A stretch of 64,000 bases of DNA from Tolypeutes matacus (lineage: Eukaryota; Chordata; Mammalia; Cingulata; Chlamyphoridae): the NCBI GenBank assembly GCA_026826555.1, contig JAKSZT010053881.1, positions 3,213,848-3,277,847 on the forward strand, given 5' to 3'. This document shows, piece by piece, positions 1-11,823 of the stretch. How positions within the stretch are numbered: the first letter of the stretch is position 1; each line of letters begins with the position of its first letter. The notes under the pieces were generated by a model that was not told the DNA's origin, did no database searches, and saw nothing but the letters and a program-made list of their open reading frames with translations. The translations under genes and the position numbers were made by a program.

Positions 1-462
1 AATCCCCTGGGAAGGCCCAAGGATAAGGCCTGGAGAATATCTGAGGCTTCTCCTAGCTTCCAAAGGAAATTCCATTCTGAATGGGGGAATCTCGCAAGTT
101 CTTCCAGCAGCCATCTTTGGGGTACCGATGTCCACGTTGACATCTTGCCAGGTTCCAGATCTGTCAGTTTAATCTCTACCTAGCCTGTTTCAATATGATG
201 ACAGTGATGTTAGATCAGTTCCATACTTAGGCCTAAAGAAGCTTAGCAGCTTCTGCTATCCTCTCTTGGAAGGCAGGTACTATATGAGAAATCCAATTAC
301 TCTGCCATAGAGAAAAACCCAGCAGATCCCATATATTTTGGTCACCCAACTGAGGTTCCATACATGTGAGTCATTTAGATTTTCAAGGCCCAGCCTTGCT
401 CCCAGCTGAATGCAGGAGTATGGGTGACTTACTCAACACTATGATGCAGGGAGATGCAAGAT
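1..462. other. Intergenic, possible old LTR/MaLR text
   Basis: GGTTCCATACATGTGAGTCA and CCCAGCTGAATGCAGGAG are reminiscent of MaLR-type LTRs, split by the SINE at 479. No gene seen. Confidence 0.35.
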
Positions 463-478
463 ATGCTTCTTTCATTTT

Positions 479-666
479 TTTTTTTTTTTTTTTTTTAAGA
501 TTTTATTTATTTATTCATTTATCCCCCCCTTGCTGCTTGTGCTCGCTGGGTCAGCTAACCATGCCGTGTGGACGGGCTTGCCTTCACCAGGAGGCCCCGG
601 GAACCGAACCCGGGGCCTCCCATATGGTAAACGGGAGCCCTACTGATTGAGCCACAGCCGCTTCCC
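479..666 (-). mobile_element. DAS-type SINE (long form)
   Basis: Antisense copy with poly-T at left, body and tRNA-like head ending CCACAGCCGCTTCCC. Perfect target duplication ATGCTTCTTTCATTTT at 463-478 and 667-682. Very similar to the copies at 26.1, 35.7 and 42.1 kb, so a young subfamily. Confidence 0.93.
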
Positions 667-899
667 ATGCTTCTTTCATTTTGAAGAAGCTATCTCCATA
701 TGTCCCAGACCACTGGAAGCAAGAAAATTCACTGTGGTATCATCACCTTAATTTTTGTAGAGATTATCTTTCTCTGATCATGTGTTCTTTACATTGTTTT
801 GGGGTTCTATCGCTGTATAGAAAACTTAATAACTTAAAACAATAATCATTTTATTTGCTCATGATTCTGCAGGTCAGAAATTCAGGCAGGTTTCTGCTG

Positions 900-1463
900 T
901 GTAGCAGTTTAATATTGTTTATGAATTCCAAAAATAGATATTGTATTATGTTTGTAAACCGGTCTGTTCCTCTACGTGTGATTAAATTATGGTTAGGGCT
1001 TTGATTGGGCCACTTCAGTATGATGTGGAATCCCTTGGTATGATGTGCCCCCTTGGTGTGCAGGGACTCACAGAGAAACAGCACTACAGAGAAGGGAGGT
1101 TGGAGTTTTGAGGCCCCGGGAAGAGAAACGAGGCATTAGCCTGTTAGTCTACAGCTGGCCTTGTGGAGAGAGAAGAGCAGCCAGGCCTGGAGAGGAACAA
1201 GCCCTGGGAGAGAAATGAGACTTATCCCAGCCTACAGCTAATATTGGAAGAAGCTGGGACCACCGGGCCTTAAGAGGAAGCCTGAACCCTTGCAGAGACC
1301 AGCAGCCATCTTGCTCCAACATGTGGCAGCAAATTTTGGTGAGGGAACTAACTTACGCTTTATGGCCTTGTGACTGTAAGCTTCTGCCCCAAATAAATAC
1401 CCTTTATGAAAGCCAGCAGATTTTTGGTACTTTGCATCAGCACCCCTTTGGATGACTAATGCA
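900..1463 (+). mobile_element. Solo LTR, endogenous retrovirus L/MaLR type
   Basis: Starts TGTAGCAG and ends CTAATGCA, 564 bp, with a perfect 5-bp duplication TGCTG (895-899 and 1464-1468). It has an AATAAA signal near 1394 in CCCCAAATAAATACCC. Homologous along its length to the antisense LTR at 9057-9581. No internal viral sequence adjoins it, so it is a recombined solo LTR. Confidence 0.87.
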
Positions 1464-1468
1464 TGCTG

Positions 1469-3312
1469 GGTAGTTTTTCTGTTCCATGTGGCAACAGCTT
1501 GGATCTCTCGTGAAATTGTAACCAGACTGCAACTGAGACTAGATCATCCTAGATGATTTTACTGTTGACTTGGTGGGCTTAACTGGGAGGCTAGGACCTC
1601 TCCATCTCTCTCCATGTGGCCAGCTTGAACTAATTTTCATGGCAGCTGGGACCCAAGAGTATGTTCAAGTAGCGAAGGCAGAAACTACAAATTTATAAAG
1701 GCTCAGCCACTGAAGTTACACAAAATCACTTATGCTGCATTCAGTTATATAAAACAATCACAGAGCCAGCCTAGATCTAAATGAAAAGGTAAAAGATTTC
1801 ACCTCTTGATGGGGAAATGTCAGGGCTTCATTACATTTTTGGAAAACAATCTACTACACAATGTAACTACGGTATTTCCTGTTCACCAGGTCCTATCAGC
1901 ATATCATTGTAGTAAATAAGAGTGATGCCCTGTCAGGTGACGAAATGATCATGGTCCCTGCAGACTTAATTATGATAGAGAGCTGGAGAGTTGGCATAGC
2001 CCTTAAGTAAAGCAATACAGTTTTTTGTTTCTGTCACTTCCAAATGAAAGCAAACAAATTCCATTGTTCCATACATATTAGGATAAAAAAAAAAAAGTAT
2101 GTGACAGAGTGATATCTGCATACTAGGTGCTAGGAATTGTACTTATTTGCCCTTGTAAAAAGATACATCTAGATCAATAGTTTAGAAAACCCTTTCATCT
2201 TCTATGTAGGCCAGTAGAAAGTTAAGTGAGAATGTAGTAAGAATCACTACCCTATGTCTTTCAAGTCTTTGATGGTGGCACTAATGACAGGAATTCCCCC
2301 CAGGAATCCCCTGGGGATCCTCCAGGGATATGGTATTGTTTTTTGTTTCTCCTTTGGTAGAAAGGGGCAGTTCCAGGAGCTTCCAATTGATTCTTCTATC
2401 ATAATCGCCATCAGTCAAGAAGCAAGATAATGTCAAGATATTGTAAATCTTCATTAGGGTGATGGAAGTCAGGTCTCTCCTCACCAGATCTAGCAATTTT
2501 TCATTATTCAGATCAAGTAGGATCTAAATAGGCTGTCCATCCATTTCAGTTCTAGGGACATGATGATCAATTTTCCACCACTAAAGATCCCTCCTAGTCA
2601 AACAACTATGATTACTGCTCTGGCCATGCTGCCTTCTAATCTAACCATGACTACCTCCTCTTGATGGTTAAGTGCTACTACTTGTCCTCTGCTACTTTGG
2701 AATACTGTTATTCCAAAATATTGGATTAGGGATTCCATTTCAATGGCAAATGTCCTAACTTTATCCCTAGGCTTAGAGGACAGCAGCTGTAGTGTGCCTT
2801 TAACACCAAAGTGTTCCCATCCCCAATTATTTTTTCTCAGTGCTTTGGCAAAGAGAGGGTCCCCTGGGCCATGTCCAGACACATTTGGAGGTGGATGACT
2901 TGGTCACATATGGTAAATCCACTCTAACAGTTCCGTCTCCCTAATTCTTTTAATTCCATACTCTAAAATATACCAAGGGGTTTCTAGCATCTCTACTTTA
3001 ATTCAGGCTACCATTGAGTCCAGGTTTCAACCAACCAGCTGAGTACACCTTTAGAATCACTCCCAGATGTTCAAGCAAATACAGTGAATTCATGGTCTCT
3101 GTTAAGTGTATCCACATTGATAATTTTGGTCTGATTAAAAATTAAGTTCCTTTCTCCCTGGTCTAGCACCCTTGGAATTCATTATCATACTCTATAGATT
3201 TCTATCAATATAAATAAGCAAAATCTTGCAAATTTTTACTCTGTTTGCGTTCTTGCAGGTCAGAATTTTACTTGCCTCCTGGAACATATTGATCTGACTC
3301 TATAGGTCTAAA
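1469..3312. other. Intergenic; decayed repeat, perhaps retroviral internal sequence
   Basis: 1469-1710 continues the old repeat interrupted by the solo LTR at 900. 1711-2280 shows nothing recognisable. 2281-3300 reads like decayed MaLR/ERVL internal sequence in antisense, with short minus-strand frames at 2281-2496 and 2598-2882, but no conserved viral motif was found. Confidence 0.35.
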
Positions 3313-3532
3313 CCAGTAGTTCTCAAGGGGATGATTTTGTCTGCTCCTGACAGACAAGGGGACCTTGGACAATGTCTGGAGATATTTCTATTGCCACAAC
3401 TGGGGGACTGTGACTAGTAGGTAGAGGCCAGGGATGTTGCTAAACATCCTGTATTGCATAGGGTAGCTCTTCCACAACAAAGAATCATTCAGCCCCGATT
3501 GTCATGTTGCTGAGACTGAGAAACTGGTCTAG
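3313..3532 (+). mobile_element. MER20 (hAT-Charlie DNA transposon fossil)
   Basis: CAGTAGTTCTCAAGGGG ... ACAATGTCTGGAGATAT ... GTAGAGGCCAGGGATG ... GCTGAGACTGAGAAACTGG follows the MER20 consensus end to end, with its terminal inverted repeats decayed. About 220 bp, the normal full length. Confidence 0.83.
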
Positions 3533-3539
3533 ACCTGTG

Positions 3540-3820
3540 TACTAGCTAGCATTGGTTGGCTACTAAGCACTTGAAATATAATTAATTTGACTTGAGATAT
3601 GCTATGAGTATAAAATACACACTGGATTTTTAAGACTTCAAATAAAAAAAATGTAACTAAAAGTTATATTGGAAAAAAAGTTATATTGATTACATACTGA
3701 AATGATAATATTCTGTATATATTGTGTTAAATTATTAAAATTTAATTTTAACTATTCTTACTATTTTTTAATACAGCTAACTAGAAAAATTAAATTTATA
3801 TATATGGCTCACATATTTCT
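3540..3820. mobile_element. hAT-Charlie-like fossil, possible
   Basis: GCTACTAAGCACTTGAAATA and following AT-rich text resemble the MER family also seen at 48590-48815. Low-complexity content makes the call weak. Confidence 0.4.
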
Positions 3821-4231
3821 CTTGGGCGGGACTGATGTAAAGGTATTAAGGAGTAATAACAGTTATTTGTATGGTTTAAGAATACATTTCAGTAAAATTA
3901 AATAAAGAAGGTGAGTTATGAGAATAATCAGCAACTCCTTGTAAGATAATTTCTTCAGGGAAAGTCATATCAGACTTTTCAAGAAAGACAAGACCAGCCA
4001 TATAAGAAAGAGAAGGAAGAATTTTTCAGAGAGCAAAAAGCTCTTTAGGATTTTTGTGTTAAGATTGCTGAACCATTCATATCCACCCAAAAATCCATTC
4101 CAGTTCTCAAGGTCCAACTCTTTCCCAATCAACAACTTAACTTTTCACCTAAGAAATCTGGTGAAGCTGTTACTGAGCGAGGGTTTGCTGCCTGATGTAC
4201 ACAGGAGCCAATTCTATGACATCAGGATTTT

Positions 4232-4331
4232 TTTTTTTTTTTTTTTTTTTTCCAGGAGGTCCCGGGGATTGAACCCGGGTCCCTCCATATGGGAGACGGA
4301 CGCCCAACCAGTTGAGCCACATCCGACCCCC
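4232..4331 (-). mobile_element. DAS-type SINE (short form)
   Basis: Poly-T plus antisense head. Duplication GACATCAGGATTTT at 4218-4231 and 4332-4345. Confidence 0.92.
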
Positions 4332-5029
4332 GACATCAGGATTTTGAAAAAATAAAGAGCTTTGTTGCAAGATCGGTCAGCAAGGAAACAACAGTTATGC
4401 TAGTTTGAGTTTTTTATGGACCCCAGAAAATTATGTTCTTAAGCTAACCCATTCATGTGCATGTAAACCTATTTTATGTGAGAACTTTTGATTAGATCTT
4501 TTCTTGATTAGATCTCTTTAAGGTCTTTTATTGAGCGACTTCAGTAAGGCAAGGCCCAGGGTGAATCTCAGCCCTCTTGCTGGAGTCTTATATGAACAGC
4601 TGAAATCACACAGAGAAAGAGAGCTGCCATTTTACCCTGCCATGTGAGAGAGAACTCCAGGATAGACTGCAGCTGCAGAAAGACAGAGAAACCCTGAGAG
4701 ACTGGAGGCTGGAGGCTGGAATCAGCAGAGCAGCTGAAACTGAAGCAGCGAGGCCCCCAGGAGGCTAGACCCATGGAGCAGCTTGAAGCTGAAGAGACAG
4801 CCCTGGGGGCAAGCCTCCCAGGCTGATTGCCCACAGCTGAGCCTGGGAAGAAAGTGAGCCTAGAGGGGAAAGCAGAGACCAGCCACCATTTTGCCTTGTC
4901 ACATGGCAGGAGTCCAGGATCTGCCAGCAGCCAACCTTTGAAGAGACAGCATCTCTGATTTGGAGATTTTCACAGCCTTGGAACTGTAAGCTTTTACCCT
5001 AATAAATTACTCTTATAAAAGCCAACCCA

Positions 5030-6818
5030 TAAATGGAAGAAAATGTCACTGTACATATAAGACAACAGATCTTACAGTGATGAAAGACATAATGTCAAAA
5101 AAAATTTTTTTGTTATTTTTTATTATTCCAAAATTTTTTAATTCTTTTGGCATTTTATTTCTTATTTTTAAGGCTGTCATTATTATTTCATTTTCTTGTT
5201 GATTATATTGGTTATTTTGTTGGCTTCATTTTTTAAGAAGTTTTGGACCACAGAAGGGTTACAGCTATGACAGGGGAGGAACATTGGTATGGGGTGTCAG
5301 TGATGTGAGCTACATGGGAGGAGGTTCACCTGGGGCATACCTTTAAGGCATATAAATGCATTCAGGTGTTCATAGGGCATTGTCACAGTGAGTGGAGATT
5401 CACACAATAACCAAAAGAATATTGATTTCCCATCCTGGGAAGCTCTGCCACATTCTCTAATGGAATAGCAATAATCCCCTGAATACAGGGGCAGGGACTA
5501 GTGAAGGAGGAGGATCCATTGACGGGCCCTTGATGGTGATGACTGTGCTGCTGAACCTTTGCTTTTGAGGTTGAGACTTAGCCTAGTATTATAGGGTGCC
5601 TAAGAGTTGCCTCCTGAGAGCCTCCTTATTGCTCAAATGTGGCCTCTCTCTAAGCCAAACTCAGCATATAAATGCATTATCCCCCACCCACCCAGCGTAG
5701 GACATGACTCCTGGTAATGAGCCTCCCTGGCACTGAGAGATTACTACCAAGCACAAACTAGCAATGCAACTTGAAAAAAGACCTTGACCAAAAGGGGAAA
5801 AGGATAAAGACAAATGAGTTTATATGGTTAAGAGACTTAAAAATGAGTCAGGAGGTCACTCCAGAGGTTACGCTTATGCTCATCTCAGCAGGATCTCTTT
5901 GACTACCAAAGTAAATACTATCTCAAATAGCGGAGCTCTTGAGGGCTCTGGAGACATCCAGACATTATAGTCAGGAGAGACAGCTCAGGAGTTTGGTGCT
6001 CTGCCAGTGGGCTCTACTTTGGAATTTATGCTCCCCAGGGTAACAGAGATGGACTCAGTTGTGGTTTCCCTACACATGGCTCTTCTGCCCCTTTCTATTT
6101 GAACCTGTAGTTAATACTAGAGTTGATAAGTGTATGTTGAAGAGACTTGAATCTTTGGGCTGTCCATGTGCCAGCTGGGTCCTGAATCTCAACAGAGTTG
6201 CAGCACCTACTCTCCATTGGGCTCACCCAGGACAACTAACAAGGAGATGGTGATGGACAATGACCATCCCATGGAACTGAGAGAGTCTACAACTGCAAGC
6301 AAGATAGTCTCATCCATCTGCCTCATGGGATCTAAGCCCCCTCTCAATTAGAGGTAGAGTGGGCATCACCATCCCAGAATCCTCAGGATTGGGGAATGAA
6401 CGATGGACTAAAGTGGACTTACTGGTATTCTACTTTAGACTTATTGCAATTCTAGCAATGGAAGAACTTACATCATTGATGTGGAGGCAGTGGCCATTGG
6501 AGGTTCTGAGGACAGGGAGAGGGAAAAACAGGGAGCATTTTTGGGACTTGGGAATTGTCCAGAATGACATTGCGATGACATACAGGCCATTATATATCTT
6601 GCCATAAGTTACAAAATTGTGCAGGAGAAAGTGTAAACTACTTAGTGGCAATGCTTCAAAATGTGTTCTTCAATTGTAACAAATGTACCACATAATGAAG
6701 GATGTTAATGTGGAAAAATGTGGGAGGGGTATGGAGCTGGGCATATGGGAATTCCCTATATTTTTTATGTAACATTTATCTAAAAGATATCTAAGTATCT
6801 TTTTTAAAAAATAAAAAA
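5030..6818 (+). mobile_element. Unclassified retroposon, copy 1 (longest)
   Basis: About 1.79 kb ending in an A-rich tail and bounded by AAGCCAACCC(A/G)T. Its 3' third is shared with copies at 11163-11812 and 60418-61265. No reverse transcriptase, gag or envelope similarity could be read in any frame; short frames inside (for example 6059-6253 and 6359-6607) are not shared as coding. I do not recognise the family. Confidence 0.75.
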
Positions 6819-6831
6819 GCCAACCCGTAAA

Positions 6832-7117
6832 TGATGGACTGTGGTTAACAGTACAAATATGAGAATGTTCTCTCATGAACATGTAACAAATAACAATATT
6901 AATACCTAGCATTAATAATAGGATGGTTTGTGGGAAAAATACAGCAAATATAAGCTATGGACTAAAGATAGCAGTAATATTATGACATGTTCTTTCATCA
7001 TTTGTAAAAAAATGTCACAATGTAGGGCGTTGGTGGTGTGGCAATGCACGGGAGTCCTGTATGGTATGCATGATTGTTTTGTTAACTCACAACTTCTCAA
7101 ATTGAAAAAAAAAAAAA
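6832..7117 (+). mobile_element. Short A-tailed retroposed fragment
   Basis: About 285 bp between two copies of AAGCCAACCC(G/A)T, ending in 18 A. Probably a 5'-truncated element, perhaps a LINE 3' end (AATGATGGACTGTGGTTAAC start). Inserted at the same target as the element on its left. Confidence 0.7.
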
Positions 7118-7177
7118 AAAAAGCCAACCCATTTCTGTTACATAGCATTGGCTGGCAGTGTCTAGCAAACTAAGACA

Positions 7178-7792
7178 GTAGGCAAGGCTCAAATCTATCT
7201 CCTTGACTTGAGGGCTAAGGGAGATTTTATGAGAATGGGAGGTGTGTGTTGGCATGGTTTGATTGGCTAGGCATAGATTTGCCCATATATGGTAAGGCAG
7301 TCTTTTGACTGGATTTTCCTTGTTGAAGGACCTCTCATATAGGATTTGCTTCCTACCCCTCTCCCAATTCAACTTCGGTTCTGAAGGAGATGATTTTAGT
7401 TCCTGGAGTCTCAGAGGTCATCTAAGGACAACAATCCACGAGTTTCTGTGCATGCTCAGTTTATATCATATATCAGTCTGCAAAACAAACTCAAAGGAGA
7501 AGTTATAGAATAGCTAACAGGTTTTGGGTAAGTTTCAAAGCTGTTTAAAGATAAAATTTTCAGGCAATCATAGAAGCTCCCAGGACCTTGTTTACTAATT
7601 CTTTGAGCTACAAATTTAAAACCCTAAGTATATCACGTTTTTCTTTCAGCATTCTAAGTGCAATCATAAACAGCAAACCTGCCCCACAATCTTTGTGTTC
7701 TTCAACCTTGCCATAATAAGTCTGCAGTCACTAGGCCCACCAAGGACTTGCCTTAAATAACTACTTAATTGCTGATGACAACAGGCCATTTT
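7178..7792. other. Intergenic, nothing recognised
   Basis: Short frames only, shared on both strands; no family similarity. Confidence 0.5.
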
Positions 7793-8650
7793 AAAATCAA
7801 AGTATAATCTATATTTGATAAAGTACACAGATTTATTAAATGTTTAGAACATGAATTTTGACAATTGTATCCACCCATGAAACCACTACCAAAACAAGAT
7901 CTAGAATGTTTCCATCAACCCAGAAAGTTTTTTATGTTCCTTTCTAATCAATTAACTAAAACTATCCTCATCCCACCTCCCCCTTCTGCTTCTCCCCACC
8001 ACCCCTCACTCCCCAACCCCTAGCCAGGCAACTACTTTCAAATCTCTAATCTCATCTATTCTTGATCTTCATATAAATGGAATCATACAATACATATTAT
8101 CTTGTATCTGGCTCCTTTCACTCAACATAATATTTTTTAGAATCATTCAGGTTGTTGCCTATTTTAGTAGTTTGTTCCTTTTATTGTTTAGTAGCATTCC
8201 ATTGATAATATACCACAATTTATCAATTCTTTTGGAAACAGACATTTAGGTTATTTTCAGTTTTTGGTCATTATGAATGAGGCTGCTATGAACATTCCTG
8301 TAAAAAGCATTTTATAAATGTATGTTTTCATTTTTCTTATCTAGATGTGAATGGCTGGGTCACAGGGTATATGTACATTTATTCTAGTGGGTGTGAGGTA
8401 GTATCTCATTTTTATTTTAATATGCATTTTCCAGAAGACTAATCATGTTGAACACCTTTTATATAGCTCTTAACTATCTGTGTATCATATATGAAGTATT
8501 GTTCAAGTCTTTTGCCCATTTTTGTATTGGGTTGTCTTTTTATTATTGATTTGTGGAAGTTCTTATAGGCTGAAAAAGACTTGTCAAATATTTGTTGAAT
8601 ATTTCTCCCAGTCTGTATCTTCCCTATTCATTTTCTTAATGGTATCTTTT

Positions 8651-8849
8651 TTTTTTTTTTTTTTCGAGGTACCAGGGCTAGAGATTGAACCCAGGACCTT
8701 GTATGTGGGAAACCAGTGCTCAACCACTGAGCCACATCATCTCCCCTGAGTTGGTTTTTTTGTTTAGTTTTTAGGAGGCATCAGGAACCGAACCCAGGAC
8801 CTCCCATGTGGGAAGCAGGCACTCAACTGCTTGAGCCACATCCGCTCCC
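8651..8849 (-). mobile_element. Dimeric DAS-type SINE inside an antisense L1
   Basis: Two antisense tRNA-like heads (about 8651-8745 and 8746-8849) lie in tandem between a single pair of duplications, CTTAATGG(T/A)ATCTTTT at 8635-8650 and 8850-8865. No copy of the target lies between them, only a T-rich linker. Confidence 0.88.
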
Positions 8850-9056
8850 CTTAATGGAATCTTTTGATGAGCAGACATTTTTAATTTGGATGAAATCTAC
8901 CTTGTCAACTTTTTTCCTTTTATGGTTAGTGCTTCACAACTCTGAATTTGTGAATATATTTTGTTTTTTTCCTAGAAGCTTTATTAATCTAAGCTTTTAT
9001 ATTTAAGTCTATGACCTACCTTAAATTAATTTTTTATAAGGAATTGAGTAGGGGGT

Positions 9057-9581
9057 TGTATTGGTCAGCCAAAGGAGCACTAATGCAATATACCAGAGAT
9101 TGGTTGGTCTTTATAAAGGGTATTTATTTGGGGTAGAAGTTCACAGTTACCAGGCCATAAAGCGTAAGTTTCTTCTCTCACCAAAGTCCATTGCCACGTG
9201 CTGGAGCAGGACAGCTGCCAACGTTTGCCAGGGTTCAGGCTTCTCGGGTTCCTCTCTTCCCAGGGCTGCATTTCTCTCTGGGCTTAGCTCCTGTTTTCTC
9301 TACAAGGTCAGCTGTAGACTATCAGGCTAACGGCTTGTTTCTCTTCTCCTGGGGCCTTGTCTCCAACATCAAAACTGCTTCTCAAAAACTGCTTCAACTC
9401 TGTTCTTTGCCTTTCCTTTTATATTCGATTCCCTACCCACCAAGGGGTGGGGCTCAACACCCTACTGACGTAGCCCAGTCAACGCCCTAATCATAACTTA
9501 ATCATGCCCAGATCAGTTTACAAGCATGATCCAATTATATTTTTGGAATTCTTAATTACATCAAATTCCCAGATGACTACA
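9057..9581 (-). mobile_element. Solo LTR, same family as 900-1463, antisense
   Basis: 525 bp; in its own sense it opens TGTAGTCATCTGGGA and closes GACCAATACA. Perfect 5-bp duplication GGGGT (9052-9056 and 9582-9586). Inserted into an older antisense L1, which resumes on the other side. Confidence 0.88.
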
Positions 9582-10029
9582 GGGGTCAAGATTCATTTTG
9601 TTCTATATAGATACTCAGTAGTTCCATCACTGGGTTTTTAAGGCTTTCTTTTACCCATTGAATTGACATAGTGCTTTTGTTGAAAATTAGACTGTAGATG
9701 GGTGGGTCAATTTCTGGACTTTCCATTCTATTCCAATAATCTATAATCTAAATGTATGTCAATATCACATTCTCTTGGTTACTGTGGTGTTATATATAAA
9801 CTTTAGGTAGAACTCATTTCTATTTAGTAAAGGATGTCGTCCACAGGATAAGTCAGACAAGGACTGAGCAAAGCCTTGAGGAACAGACAGCATCACTTTT
9901 ACCAGAATGTTAATGGGCAAATTTACTGGTTGAGAGGAGGTTCCTCACTGAAAACCATCCCAGTTCTTCACTATCAATATACAATATGCAGGTAGGGGTG
10001 AGAGTGGCCATGGGGTGAGATTGAGATGC

Positions 10030-10620
10030 GTTGTTACAAGGACATGGTTAACAGCAAGGGCTTGGGAATCAAATCAACCTGTATTCATGTATTACAGCTA
10101 CCAATCTTTGGCAAGTTACTTTACTTCTCTAGCTTGTTTTTCTCATTAAAAAAGTAAAGAGGGAGTGGATGTGGCTTAAGCAGTTGAGCACCCACCACCC
10201 ACATGGGAGTCCCTGGGTTCAGTTCCTGGTGCTTCCTAAAGAAGATAAACAACAAGCAGACAACGAGCAAAAACAAGCAAGACAATGAGCAAACAACAAG
10301 CAATGAGCAAAAACAAAAACGAGCAGAAAACGGATGTGGCTCAAGCAGTTGAGAGCCTGTCTCCCACATGGGAGGGTCCCAGGTTCGGTTCTCAGTGCCT
10401 CCTAAAGAAAAAACAAAGGGACAATGAGCAGACAACGAGCACAAACAACAAACAAAAAAACAATGAGCAAACATGGAGCCATCTCGGGGTGGGGGGGGAG
10501 AGTTAAAAAAAAAAAGAATTCTACCCTTCCAGTAGAATTGTTGTGATGATTTAGGCCCTCTCCTTGATATAAAATTAAGTGCCTTTTAATGATAGGTATT
10601 AGTAAATAATGATTGTTTTA
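10030..10620 (+). mobile_element. MIR interrupted by a SINE dimer
   Basis: MIR text (GGCTTGGGAATCAAATCAACC, GGCAAGTTACTTTACTTCTC) runs to 10155 and its continuation (GTTGTGATGATTTAGG) appears after the DAS dimer at 10161-10515. Confidence 0.7.
10161..10515 (+). mobile_element. Dimeric DAS-type SINE interrupting a MIR
   Basis: Two diverged heads (starting at 10161 and about 10329), each followed by a CAAACAACAAGCAGACAACGAGC-like body, ending in an A-run at 10505-10515. A MIR-like sequence continues on both sides. Confidence 0.85.
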
Positions 10621-11162
10621 AGATGCATAGTACTTGATATAAAATCAATAATCATCTTTTCATCCAGATAATTTACATGGAAGTTGGAGTCTTCAGACTT
10701 GAATTTTTTTTAAAAAGGGTAATAGCATATATGAATCTACTTTTCCCTCTAAACTCTAAATGATTCCAGTAATTACCATAGCCTGTAAAAATCCAGAATG
10801 TTTGGCAGGGTAAATAAACACTGCATATGTTCAATGTCTACACTCAAGGAAATTAGCTAATGAATGGAATATATAATTTGTTATATAGCCAATTTTTAAA
10901 TCAGAAGCTCATTTTAATGCCATGCTAAGAATAATACTGCTTATTCTTATTTTTAAACACAATAGTCTATCCCCTGGGACATTAGCATTTCTTTGGCTGA
11001 CCAAGGGAAATGATGCTTGAGTATGAAATTTCCCTTTTCAAATATATTATTGTTTAAATCTGATTAGTTGTTAGTCTTTAAGAATACAATGGGCAATTTA
11101 ATTTCCATGGCATTGAATTGTGTAGTCATGGAGAAAATATAGACACTTTTAAAATTCTGGTA

Positions 11163-11812
11163 TTAGGATAACTAACAAGAAGGAGATGGTGGACCAACAT
11201 ACCATGGAACTGAGAGAGTCTACAACTTCAAGCAAGATAGTCCCATCCATCAGCCATGTGGGATCTAAACCCCCTCTCAGTTAGAAGTGGAGTGGGCATC
11301 ACCATCCCAGAATCTTCAGGATTGGGGAATGAAGGATGGACTAGAGTAGACTTATTAGTATTCTAGTATAGACTTATTGTGAGTCTAGCAATGTAAGAAC
11401 TTATATCATTGATGTGGAGGCAGTGGTTACTGGAGGTTCTGAGGGCAGGGAGAGGGAAAAACAGGTGTAATATGGGGACATTTTCAGGACTTGGGTATCA
11501 TCCTGAATGACATTGCAACGACAGATACAGACCATTATATATCTTGTCATAACCTACAGAATTAGGTGGGAAAGAGTGTAAACTACAGTGTAAATTATAA
11601 TCCATGCTTAGTGGCAATGCTCCAAAATGTGTTCATCAATTGCAATCAGTGTACCACACAAATGAAGGAGGTTAATAAGGCGGGAAAATGTGGGAGGTGT
11701 GGGGAGTGAGCATATGGGAATCCCCTATATATTTTTTTATGTGACTTTTATGTAATCTAAGTATCTTATATAAAAAATAAAAATAAAAATAAATATTTAA
11801 AAATAAATAAAT
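11163..11812 (+). mobile_element. Unclassified retroposon, copy 2
   Basis: 5'-truncated copy (650 bp) of the 5030-6818 element, with an (AAATA)n-rich tail and duplication AAATTCTGGTA at 11152-11162 and 11813-11823. The target TTTT/AAAATT resembles L1 endonuclease cleavage sites. Confidence 0.85.
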
Positions 11813-11823
11813 AAATTCTGGTA

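Larger units (their letters stand above)
4398..7177 (+). mobile_element. MaLR-like LTR split by two later insertions
   Basis: LTR sequence runs from TGCTAGTTTGAG (4398) to AAAGCCAACCCAT (5029) and resumes at about 7118, ending CTAAGACA at 7177. The opening resembles that of the LTR at 28683 (ACCCCAGAAAA..ATGTTCTTAA). The intervening 2.1 kb consists of the retroposons at 5030-6818 and 6832-7117. Exact outer target duplication not clear. Confidence 0.78.
7793..9835 (-). mobile_element. Old antisense L1 (ORF2 3' end and 3' UTR)
   Basis: Text typical of reverse-complemented mammalian L1M 3' regions (CATCCCACCTCCCCC..., GGCTGGGTCACAGGGTATATG, TTTGCCCATTTTTGTATTGGG). Interrupted by the SINE dimer at 8651-8849 and the LTR at 9057-9581, and resumes at 9587. 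No usable frame. Confidence 0.82.
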
